NCBI GenBank assembly: GCA_035499415.1 | Contig: DATJYV010000015.1 | Location: 1-43,589 of the forward strand | Direction of reading: 5' to 3' | Length of the DNA stretch: 43,589 nt | Origin: DATJYV01 sp035499415 | GTDB taxonomy: Bacteria > Bacteroidota > Ignavibacteria > UBA10030 | In this document: piece by piece, positions 7,801-14,893 of the stretch | How the letters are laid out: every line of letters starts with the position of its first letter | Numbering within the stretch: position 1 is the stretch's first letter | Notes under the pieces: model-generated | What the model was told of the DNA's origin: nothing | Seen by the model: only the letters and a program-made list of their open reading frames with translations | Databases searched by the model: none | Position numbers and translations under genes: made by a program

Positions 7801-7844
7801 CCGATTTCATCTCCTGACTTCCTGGGGAAGAAATCGGATTTTTT
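7801..7844 (+). terminator. Rho-independent terminator after ychF
   Basis: Perfect 8-bp arms CCGATTTC (7801-7808) and GAAATCGG (7830-7837) are followed by ATTTTTT. The 21-base loop is long, but the arm plus T-run is convincing on the plus strand. It lies between convergent ychF and a PAP2 gene. Confidence 0.7.
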
Positions 7845-7851
7845 CTCAGCT

Positions 7852-8766
7852 CTAAAACCTCACGGAAAACGAAATTCCGGTTCCTCGTTCGACCGAGTAG
7901 GTCGGAAGCACGGAAAGCTCCATTTTTCCGGCGTCTCCACTTTTGCCTTCTGCATACCATTCCGGATGCGCCGCAACCATTCCAAATGTGTAGCCGATGA
8001 AGAGCCCGAGCGGATAATCGCTGTACCAATGGATTCCGTTTGTCCCCATCCCAATTCCCACGAGAGTCGTTACCGCATAACCGACCGGTCTCGCCCACGA
8101 AACCCCCGGATAATTCTCGGCGATCACAATCACCGTCGCAATCGATGTACAAATGTGGCCCGAAGGAAACGCATCGAAATATGGAACGTATCGGTGGTAG
8201 TCGACCTGATTGGGGAAGAAACTCCAGCGGCCTGTGGGTTTCGAACGAACGTAGGGACTTTCGCGTCCCGTGACGTGCTTGAGAACCTGAACGACTCCTC
8301 CCGAAGCGAGCACCGCTTCAACGATCTCGCTCCCCGTCCCAAACGCTTTGCCGTCCTTCCAAAGCAATCCGTACGCCGCGTACGCGCCCGCCAGGGCGAA
8401 CTGCGTCCGGCCGTCTCCCACGGCGGCGAATATATCCGCCCATCGCTTCGCAGTCGGAGACGTCTCGTACAAACGCTGTGAGGGTGAATAGATCGCATCA
8501 TCGGCGGCAAAAAGGACTGCGGTTGAAATCCCGACGCCCACCCACGTGTTGACCTGATCGCTCCGGAAAGACACCGTTCCCCATTCGGACCAATCCTCCG
8601 GGATTCTCTCGAACCAGGTATACCACGTCACGGAAGAATGGAACGACGAGCTGTCGGAAGAGGTTGAGGATGCGGACGACTGGGAATGAGCGGGATTGGC
8701 TGAACAAAAAAGGAGAGTGACCGCGAGAAGAATTCTTCCCCCCACACCCGTCACAAACATCTTCAT
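7852..8766 (-). CDS. Secreted PAP2-superfamily phosphatase (first of pair)
   Basis: This is an acid phosphatase of the PAP2 (phosphatidic acid phosphatase type 2) superfamily, which acts on lipid phosphates or pyrophosphates at the membrane/periplasm. The 304-residue product has a signal peptide (residues 1-28, ending AHS) and then a Ser-rich stretch. The three PAP2 motifs are KHVTGRESPY (about 165-174), the central PSGH, and GIHWYSDYPLG near 245. Segments between motifs are hydrophobic. The C-terminus ends in an alternating strand with terminal Phe (GISFSVRF), which looks like an outer-membrane beta-signal and is unusual for a PAP2 enzyme. A second PAP2 gene lies 10 bp upstream in the same direction. 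Substrate unknown; undecaprenyl pyrophosphate or lipid A phosphate are possible. Confidence 0.85.
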   Translation of the reverse strand: MKMFVTGVGGRILLAVTLLFCSANPAHSQSSASSTSSDSSSFHSSVTWYTWFERIPEDWSEWGTVSFRSDQVNTWVGVGISTAVLFAADDAIYSPSQRLYETSPTAKRWADIFAAVGDGRTQFALAGAYAAYGLLWKDGKAFGTGSEIVEAVLASGGVVQVLKHVTGRESPYVRSKPTGRWSFFPNQVDYHRYVPYFDAFPSGHICTSIATVIVIAENYPGVSWARPVGYAVTTLVGIGMGTNGIHWYSDYPLGLFIGYTFGMVAAHPEWYAEGKSGDAGKMELSVLPTYSVERGTGISFSVRF

Positions 8767-8776
8767 CGAGCGGGGA

Positions 8777-9739
8777 TTACAGCTTCATCGAGAGCGACAA
8801 GCCGTATCGCTTCTCGCTTGCCAGGGGCTGGACGCCGAAATCGGACGTCGGCGCATTCATCTGTTCGACAAGCTTCGTGCTGACTATTCCGATGAGCGCG
8901 CCGACAAAGCAATCGCTCGCCCAGTGGTCCCTTTCGGTAATCCTGCTGACCGCGACCCCCGTCGCAATCGAATAGGAGGTATACGAGACCCACGACGATG
9001 AAGAGAGGTCGGAAAGAGTTGCGGCGGCTGCAAAGGCAGTTGCGGCATGCCCCGACGGGAATGCATCGAAACTTGCGATTCCTTTTTGCGGACCTTTCTG
9101 TTCGAAGTAGGCAAAGGGACCGTGAAATACGCCGCGGCTCGCGGTCGCGGCGCTTGGCCGCTCGCGGCTGAACATCATCTTCATAAATTGCACCGCCGCA
9201 CCACTCGCCAGAAATGACTCGAGGCCGACTTTCCCCGTTTCGTACGCCCCATCCTGATCAAAGATCCATGAGTACGCCATGAATCCGCCAAACATCCCGA
9301 CAGAAAAGAGCCCGTTGCCCGCGTTCGTGATGACGGGACTTGCCTCGCGCACGAGCCGGTGACGAATCTTCCAGCTGTAAAGGTCGTCATACGTTTTCTG
9401 GTCGGTAACAAAAAGAAGAGCCGTGATGCCTGCCGATCCGGCGATGGTATACGGCGTCCAGCCCGTCGACTGCGCGTCCGGTGTCAAATCGTTTGCGTCC
9501 GCGGGAGTCGAAGAAAGGGGTTGCGGAGTGACGGGGATGCCGAAGGACTTCAGGAGAAGCGGCCGTTCGGTCGTTGCATAGAGACCCGCCTCCGATGTCG
9601 GACGGATCTCGGCCTGCCGACTCCATTCTGCGGGGTTAACGACCTTGCAGAACGCGTCCGGCGGGATTTTCGAATCGATGGTCTGACTTCGTACGTTCAG
9701 AGAGAGGACGATGAGAAGTGCCGCCTGCTTTTCCAGCAT
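8777..9739 (-). CDS. Secreted PAP2-superfamily phosphatase (second of pair)
   Basis: A second PAP2-type phosphatase, about 320 residues from ATG 9739; a TTG four codons upstream would also fit. The N-terminus MLEKQAALLIVLSLNVRSQT is signal-peptide-like. PAP2 motifs are MMFSRERPSA (about 185-194), FDAFPSGHAATAFAAAA and ITERDHWASDCFVGALIG. Compared with its neighbour it is diverged in sequence but shares the layout, including a C-terminal amphipathic strand (YGLSLSMKL). The pair is probably an old duplication in one operon. It is divergent from the LD-carboxypeptidase gene at 9924, so the 180-bp gap should hold both promoters. Confidence 0.85.
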   Translation of the reverse strand: MLEKQAALLIVLSLNVRSQTIDSKIPPDAFCKVVNPAEWSRQAEIRPTSEAGLYATTERPLLLKSFGIPVTPQPLSSTPADANDLTPDAQSTGWTPYTIAGSAGITALLFVTDQKTYDDLYSWKIRHRLVREASPVITNAGNGLFSVGMFGGFMAYSWIFDQDGAYETGKVGLESFLASGAAVQFMKMMFSRERPSAATASRGVFHGPFAYFEQKGPQKGIASFDAFPSGHAATAFAAAATLSDLSSSSWVSYTSYSIATGVAVSRITERDHWASDCFVGALIGIVSTKLVEQMNAPTSDFGVQPLASEKRYGLSLSMKL

Positions 9740-9923
9740 AGTGGTGGTCAAGGTACAAAAAAATATCCTCGTCGAAAAGAAGTTGTTGTGTCCATATCAT
9801 CATAACTTGAGGGAAATTTTCGGGACGGGCAGATGACCTGTGAATGACCCTTCCGGTTCAAGAGTTGACCGTTTTTCTTAATAAATCTTCTTATTATCCG
9901 ATGTCTCTCCGACTTGAAAGAAC

Positions 9924-10865
9924 ATGACAATCGTCAGACCTCCCCGGCTGAAGGCCGGCGATTTGATCGGCCTCGTCGCCCCCGCATCCACCCCGGCATC
10001 GCGTGAGCGCGTACAGCTTGGCGTGCGATATCTTGAGCGCCTCGGCTACCGGGTCGTCGTAGGGAAGAGTGCCTTCGAAACGTACGGCTACCTGGCCGGA
10101 ACGGATGAGCAGAGGGCGGACGATCTGAACGCGATGTTCCGGTCGAAGGAGGTTAAGGCCATCATCGCAATCCGGGGCGGGTACGGAACGCCGCGGTTAC
10201 TCGGGAAGGTCGACTACGCCGCCATCCGCCGTAATCCCAAAATCATTGTCGGATACAGCGACCTGACTGCCCTTCAACTGGCGATCTTCAGGAAAACCCG
10301 CCTCGTGACTTTTTCCGGCCCCATGCTGGCCGTTGAGATGGGAAACGCCATCGACCCGTATACGGAGGAGCATTTCTGGAGAATGATCACCTCGACGAAG
10401 AAGATTGGAGTTCTCCAAAATCCGCCAGACGAACCGGTCGCGATCCTTCGCGAGGGAACGGGGGGCGGAATTCTTCTGGGCGGAAATTTCGCGCTTGTGA
10501 TGTCGCTCATGGGGACGCCGTACATGCCCTCGCTCAGAAATTCAACTCTCATTCTCGAAGACGTCGACGAAGCGCCGCACCGGATCGACCGGATGTTCGC
10601 CCAGTTAATGCATGCGGGCATTCTGAAAAACATTTCGGCTCTGCTCCTCGGCAAGTTCACCGATTGCAATCCGGCCGACCCGCAGAAGCCGTTCCTGACC
10701 CCGAATCAGATTTTCCGGGAGGTTGCAGAACGGGTGAAGGTCCCCGTCGTGGCAAATATTCAATACGGACACATCGAAAAAAAACTCACGATCCCCTTTG
10801 GTCTCAACGCGCGCATCGACACGAAGAAGAAGCGAATCGAAGTGCTCGAAGCGGGGGTGGAGTAG
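9924..10865 (+). CDS. LD-carboxypeptidase, peptidase family S66
   Basis: S66 serine peptidases (LdcA/MccF type) remove the terminal D-Ala from murein tetrapeptides during peptidoglycan recycling, or cleave related isopeptides. The 313-residue length is typical. The N-terminal LKAGDLIGLVAPAS is the family start; nucleophilic Ser lies in IVGYSDLTALQ (about residue 113), the catalytic Glu in LILEDVDEAPHRIDRM, and the catalytic His in QYGHIEKKLTIPFG. No signal peptide is visible, so it is cytoplasmic as in recycling enzymes. A GAAAG before the ATG is a weak ribosome site. LdcA is more likely than MccF, because no microcin genes are nearby. Confidence 0.9.
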   Translation: MTIVRPPRLKAGDLIGLVAPASTPASRERVQLGVRYLERLGYRVVVGKSAFETYGYLAGTDEQRADDLNAMFRSKEVKAIIAIRGGYGTPRLLGKVDYAAIRRNPKIIVGYSDLTALQLAIFRKTRLVTFSGPMLAVEMGNAIDPYTEEHFWRMITSTKKIGVLQNPPDEPVAILREGTGGGILLGGNFALVMSLMGTPYMPSLRNSTLILEDVDEAPHRIDRMFAQLMHAGILKNISALLLGKFTDCNPADPQKPFLTPNQIFREVAERVKVPVVANIQYGHIEKKLTIPFGLNARIDTKKKRIEVLEAGVE

Positions 10866-10919
10866 GTGGACGATAGAGATGAGTCACGGGTGACGGTAGG
10901 GGACGAACATAAACCTTTT

Positions 10920-11507
10920 CTAAAAAAACCTGAACTCGATCGAGTTCATCCAAATCCTGTCCGCGGGACTGTACTTGATGTTGTAATGGAGGAATCCGAA
11001 CAGAGTTGAAATCCCCGCCACGCCGAACGTGGAGTACGTCCCGCCAAATCGGTAGCGTGCCGCCCCCAGATTCAATCCCAGGTATTCCCCCTTTTCGATC
11101 AGCGGAAAGTGGCTGAGGAGCTGGCCGGACAGGCCTGTGTGACCTCCCGCGATCCGGCTGACGTACGCCTGGCCGCTTACAACGAGTTCCAGCGAACCGG
11201 CGAATCTTTCGGGCTGATTCACAAAAAAGAAATGCCAGGGAGAGACAAGCCGCGTCATACCCCACGAATACAGAACGGGTGCAACTTCCCACTCGAAGGC
11301 GAAGTTCGTCTCCGCGGGTGTCGTGGTCCACGAGAGACTCGGGATGGCCTGCAGGATCAGCCAGGCCGTCGCGCCCGATGAACTCTGCGTCGAATCCTGG
11401 GCGGAGGATGCCGTGCTCCCCGCCAGTATCAGCGACGAAAACACGAGGAGGCGGACGACGAGCATGCTCCCCGGTTTCCCGAGAGACTTTGATTCTGTCG
11501 CACTCAT
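10920..11507 (-). CDS. Secreted hypothetical protein, probable small beta-barrel
   Basis: I do not recognise the family. The 195-residue product has a basic N-terminal extension, a hydrophobic segment (MLVVRLLVFSSLILAG) and a cleavage-like SAQ, so it should be exported. The mature part has alternating aromatic/hydrophobic strands (FAFEWEVAPVLYSWG, SLELVVSGQAYV, FGFLHYNIKY) and ends in IEFRFF with terminal Phe, which points to an outer-membrane barrel. Its ATG overlaps the stop of the upstream serine hydrolase as ATGA, which supports the start and suggests coupled expression. A start at the inner Met (about residue 15) would give a more standard signal peptide. Confidence 0.65.
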   Translation of the reverse strand: MSATESKSLGKPGSMLVVRLLVFSSLILAGSTASSAQDSTQSSSGATAWLILQAIPSLSWTTTPAETNFAFEWEVAPVLYSWGMTRLVSPWHFFFVNQPERFAGSLELVVSGQAYVSRIAGGHTGLSGQLLSHFPLIEKGEYLGLNLGAARYRFGGTYSTFGVAGISTLFGFLHYNIKYSPADRIWMNSIEFRFF

Positions 11508-13060
11508 TTCTTTGAGGCCGGTTTCAGCAGGAGGTCCTGAAAGTCAAAGCTGAAATCGGTTTCCGGTGATACCGATTTCATTTTGACCTGGTCGATTGTT
11601 CCGTCCGGATTCAGCGCATAGGTCACGTACGCATCGGCCCGCAACTCGCGGTCGTTCCAACGCGCAATAAACGTGTTGTATTGATAAAATTCCATCTTCC
11701 CCGTCAGCGATGGAGTGTGGGAAAACTTCATCGTCAGCTGTCCGTCGGCATACTCGACGACGATACTGCCGTACCATGGGTCGGTAAACTCCCCGGCGTA
11801 CTTCGCGAGGGGCAAGGACGGACGTGAGGTCGTGTCACGCGAAGACGCTTCCTTCTGTTCCGTGGATTTGAAGATCGAATCCCTCCTCGCGGTGAGCCGT
11901 TTGAATGCGCCGAGCCAGTCGTATTCGGGAACGTTCATGTACGCGTCGAGAATGTGGTTGGTGATGATGTCGAACGCCTCGCCCGATTCCTGATTCGTGA
12001 ACACCGCAACACCAAGACGCAGTTCTGGAATCAACGTTATTCGCGAGACGTATCCCGGCAATCCTCCTGTATGAGCAACCATTTTTCTTCCGCGATACTC
12101 GCTGATGCCGAGGCCAAGAGCGTACCCGCTGAAATTCGTGCGCAGCGGCGCGAGTTCCTGCGCGGGTATTCCGGGATTGAACGGCGTCACGATTCCCCAC
12201 ATTTGTCGGGTCACCCGTGGCGAGTAGAGCCGGGAGCCGTCCGCCATCCGGCCCGAATCCAATTCGCAAATCATCCACCTGGCAATATCGTGCGCGTTCG
12301 AATTGACGCCTCCGGCGGGATTGACGACGTCGCTCGTGAACGGCGCAATCGGCCGAACGACTCCGTCCACGCGAGCGTGGGTCGTTGCGACATTTGCGCC
12401 CGAAGCGGCATCAGAATGATGCACGTTGCTTGTCGTCATTCCAAGTTTGTCGAGAATGCGAGTCTGCACAAACTCCTCCCACGTAAGTCCGCTCACGGCT
12501 TCGATCACTTCGCCGGCGACAAGATAGAGGACATTGTCGTACGCGTACGCGCTCCGGAAACTCGTCTTCAGCGGAATGAACCGGAGCCGTTTCGCAATTT
12601 CCATTCTGTCATAGGTCGACGTCGGCCACCAGAGCAAGTCCCCTGCGCCGAGACCCAGACCGCTCCGGTGAACGAGGAGGTCTCGGATGGTGATCTCGCG
12701 CGTCACGTACGGGTCCGAGAGCTGGAACCACGGCAGATACCTGACGACCGGCGCGTCCCATTCGACCTTCCCTTCTTCGACCAGGAGGCCGAGCGCTGTC
12801 GCGGTAAATGCTTTCGTGTTCGACGCAATGCCGAAGAGAGTCATTTCATCCACCGGCTCCGGCTCGCCGAGTTTTTTCACCCCATAACCCTTGGTAAGCA
12901 CCGGCTTGCCGTCTTTCACAATCGCCACGCTGACGCCCGGAACCTCGAATGTCTTCATCGTTTTTTCCACCCAGGAATCAAGATCCCGGGGGACTCCATT
13001 TTGTGCGAAGGTTGTCTGGACGAAGCATGCAGCGAAGGCAATGAATCCGTGAAGTCTCAT
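11504..13060 (-). CDS. Secreted beta-lactamase-fold serine hydrolase with C-terminal DUF3471-like domain
   Basis: This belongs to the class C beta-lactamase/D-Ala-D-Ala-carboxypeptidase/esterase family. From ATG 13060, which follows a strong GGAG seven bases upstream, the product has 518 residues and a signal peptide (MRLHGFIAFAACFVQTTFAQ). Catalytic motifs are SxxK in ASNTKAFTATA (about residue 85), Tyr in YAYDNVLYLVAG and HTGGLPGY (KTG equivalent). The last 110 residues form a DUF3471-type beta domain (KYAGEFTDPWYGSIVV). The frame continues 37 codons upstream without a plausible start signal, so I reject the longer form. Substrate unknown; such proteins act on peptidoglycan peptides, D-amino-acid peptides or esters. 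It is coupled by ATGA to the barrel-like protein downstream. Confidence 0.88.
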   Translation of the reverse strand: MRLHGFIAFAACFVQTTFAQNGVPRDLDSWVEKTMKTFEVPGVSVAIVKDGKPVLTKGYGVKKLGEPEPVDEMTLFGIASNTKAFTATALGLLVEEGKVEWDAPVVRYLPWFQLSDPYVTREITIRDLLVHRSGLGLGAGDLLWWPTSTYDRMEIAKRLRFIPLKTSFRSAYAYDNVLYLVAGEVIEAVSGLTWEEFVQTRILDKLGMTTSNVHHSDAASGANVATTHARVDGVVRPIAPFTSDVVNPAGGVNSNAHDIARWMICELDSGRMADGSRLYSPRVTRQMWGIVTPFNPGIPAQELAPLRTNFSGYALGLGISEYRGRKMVAHTGGLPGYVSRITLIPELRLGVAVFTNQESGEAFDIITNHILDAYMNVPEYDWLGAFKRLTARRDSIFKSTEQKEASSRDTTSRPSLPLAKYAGEFTDPWYGSIVVEYADGQLTMKFSHTPSLTGKMEFYQYNTFIARWNDRELRADAYVTYALNPDGTIDQVKMKSVSPETDFSFDFQDLLLKPASKK

Positions 13061-13233
13061 GGAGATGCTCCTGGTTTTGTGCTTCCTGGAATTGGAGCGG
13101 TGGGAGGAGGACCGGGCGGTCGGAGTTTCGACAGCTGCTGCACCCGATCCATTGATATCGCCCGATCCCAAAGCCCGTTTAAAGTAACCAAAATGTGAGG
13201 GATGGGCAAGATTGACGGTCGCACAGTCGAGGG

Positions 13234-13262
13234 TTGAACTTTGACGCTCCGGTTAGTATCAT
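13234..13262 (+). promoter_or_regulatory. Sigma-70 promoter of the zinc-ribbon gene
   Basis: TTGAAC (13234-13239), a 17-base spacer and TATCAT (13257-13262) give a predicted start near 13269, about 63 bases before the ATG. Confidence 0.55.
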
Positions 13263-13272
13263 AAAGAATTCG

Positions 13273-13286
13273 TTCGCGATCGCGAA
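13273..13286. promoter_or_regulatory. Perfect 14-bp palindrome, possible operator
   Basis: TTCGCGATCGCGAA is fully self-complementary. It lies just downstream of the predicted transcription start of the zinc-ribbon gene, a position where a bound dimer would block transcription. No regulator is identified. Confidence 0.45.
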
Positions 13287-13331
13287 GCGACCGGACAAGC
13301 GGCACACATACGAAAGGACGAAGGAGCGGCG

Positions 13332-13535
13332 ATGGCAAAGCCAGACGAAGAAAAGCCGATGATGATTCGGTGTCCCAACTGCAAACAGGTGAAGGAGCCG
13401 AGCTTCAACGAAACGACGCATCGATACACCTGCCCGGTTTGTTCGGCGCCGGTTGATGCTCAGGTATTCATAGAGAAAAAGAAGCGCAGCGGCGGGAAAG
13501 AGAAGAAGGGGTTCGGAGGGACAGAGAGGTGGTAA
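13332..13535 (+). CDS. Zinc-ribbon mini-protein
   Basis: The 67-residue product has two CxxC pairs, CPNC at about residues 14-17 and CPVC at about 35-38, 17 residues apart. This is a classic zinc-ribbon knuckle pair. A Lys/Gly-rich tail (KKKRSGGKEKKG) could bind nucleic acid. A GGAG lies seven bases before the ATG, and a good promoter lies upstream. The codon pattern suits a real gene despite its size. Partner and function are unknown; RNA/DNA binding or a small transcription- or translation-associated role is inference. Confidence 0.7.
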   Translation: MAKPDEEKPMMIRCPNCKQVKEPSFNETTHRYTCPVCSAPVDAQVFIEKKKRSGGKEKKGFGGTERW

Positions 13536-13601
13536 GAGAGATTTGGTGAGAGGATGATGCTCGATTGGAGAATGGGGGGAAGGGCGTGAAGTGTGGAGCG
13601 G

Positions 13602-13636
13602 GAAGACAGGAGTCAGAAGACAGAAGAGAGAATGGA
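13602..13636. repeat. Heptad-periodic repeat after the zinc-ribbon gene
   Basis: Five in-phase units: GAAGACA, GGAGTCA, GAAGACA, GAAGAGA, GAATGGA. The flanking purine-rich sequence from 13536 to 13670 is similarly low in complexity and holds no gene. Confidence 0.6.
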
Positions 13637-13724
13637 AAGCACGAACTGAGGAGTAAGAAGTGGCAAACGAAACGCGATTGAGCGCAATGCGGCGGCCCGC
13701 CCGCAAAACGAAGGCCGCGGCAGT

Positions 13725-14885
13725 TTACCTCGTGGAGAACTTATACACCGTTTCTTCGTGGAAGGTTTCGCCGGGCCGAAGGATCGTATTCGGAAACGTC
13801 GGCTGGTTGGGGGAATCGGGAAAGTGCTGGGTTTCAAGGCAGAGCCCGGCATTCTTCACGTAGACCTTCCCTTTCTTGCCCTTGATCGTGCCGTCGAGAA
13901 AATTTCCCGTGTAGAATTGCACGCCGGGTTGCGTCGTGAACACTTCCATGAATCTGCCGCTCGCAGGATGATATAACGTCGCGATCTGTTCCAGCCCCTC
14001 CCCTTTTCTGTTCACGACCCAGTTGTGATCGTATCCTCCCGGTACTTTCTGAATATCCTCCCCGACTTTTTTTGCGACGTTAAAATCCATGGGGGTTCCG
14101 TGTACGTCGAGGAGGCGGCCCGTGGGAATCAGCTTGTCGTTAGCTTCCGTATACCGGTCCGCGGCGATGGTGAGGACGTGGTCAAGGATTGTCGAATCTT
14201 TTCCGGCCGAGAGATTGAAATAGCAATGATTTGTGAGATTGACCGGAGTCGGCTTGTCCGTCGTTGCGCGGTAGACAATTCTCAGTTCGTTGTCGTCCGT
14301 CAGATCATATTCGACGCTTACGCTGAGCGTTCCGGGATATCCCTCCTCGCCGTCCTTGCTCACATAGGTCAGCTTCAACCCGCGGCCGCCGCCCGTCGGC
14401 GCTGCGCTCCAGACCACCTTGTCAAAACCGCGCAATCCTCCGTGGAGCGAATTCCCGTTGTTGTTCGCCGCCAGCGTGTACATCTTCCCGTCGATGCTGA
14501 ACCGGGCATCCGCGATCCGGTTCGCATAACGGCCTACGAGACAGCCGAAGTACGGATTGTTCTTTTGAAGGTACCCGTGGAGTGAATCGAATCCCAGGAC
14601 GACGTCGCCCATCTTTCCGCTCTTATCGGGAACAACGATGTTCGTTACCGTTCCGCCGTAATTGAGAATGCTGACAGACATGCCGTTCGCGTTGGTGAGC
14701 GTGTATTGGGTTACCGGCTTCCCGGCAACAGATCCGTACGGTTTGCTGGTCATTGATGGCTGTGATTTTGAGGGGGACGCGTGAGACGGAAATGAGTGAT
14801 GGTTGACGGGCGAGAAAACGAGAAGGAGCCCCAGGAGGGTCGACATGGTCGGGCCCGATTTCTGAATGCAGGGAGAATTATCCAT
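13725..14885 (-). CDS. galM: Aldose 1-epimerase (mutarotase), probably exported
   Basis: The enzyme interconverts alpha and beta anomers of aldoses. From ATG 14885 the product has 386 residues. An apparent signal region (MSTLLGLLLVFSPVNHHSF) precedes the domain, so a periplasmic location is likely. Family motifs are NYGGTVTNIVVPDK, VGRYANRIADARF (Arg of the active site), NGNSLHGGLRGFDKVVW (His), NLTNHCYFNLS (second His), YDHNWVV and LCLETQHFPDSPNQP with the catalytic Glu. The start lies 8 bases after the stop of the GH127 gene, so the two form an operon. Together they suggest release and mutarotation of L-arabinose from plant or exopolysaccharide material. Confidence 0.9.
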   Translation of the reverse strand: MDNSPCIQKSGPTMSTLLGLLLVFSPVNHHSFPSHASPSKSQPSMTSKPYGSVAGKPVTQYTLTNANGMSVSILNYGGTVTNIVVPDKSGKMGDVVLGFDSLHGYLQKNNPYFGCLVGRYANRIADARFSIDGKMYTLAANNNGNSLHGGLRGFDKVVWSAAPTGGGRGLKLTYVSKDGEEGYPGTLSVSVEYDLTDDNELRIVYRATTDKPTPVNLTNHCYFNLSAGKDSTILDHVLTIAADRYTEANDKLIPTGRLLDVHGTPMDFNVAKKVGEDIQKVPGGYDHNWVVNRKGEGLEQIATLYHPASGRFMEVFTTQPGVQFYTGNFLDGTIKGKKGKVYVKNAGLCLETQHFPDSPNQPTFPNTILRPGETFHEETVYKFSTR

Positions 14886-14893
14886 ATGGAAGC

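Noticed and set aside
9865..9897. TTGACC and TATTAT as a promoter for the LD-carboxypeptidase gene
   Set aside because: The spacer is 21 bases, too long for a standard sigma-70 promoter; no better -10 lies at 16-18 bases.
10874..10912. Possible seventh heptad tract (GAGTCAC, GGGTGAC, GGTAGGG)
   Set aside because: Only about three units and no clear continuation; could be chance.
11954..13198. 414-residue plus-strand open frame
   Set aside because: Antisense to the serine hydrolase with all its catalytic motifs; no recognisable features of its own.
13179..13706. 175-residue minus-strand open frame over the zinc-ribbon gene
   Set aside because: The opposite strand has paired CxxC motifs, a promoter and a ribosome site; this frame is Pro/Ser/Leu-rich noise.
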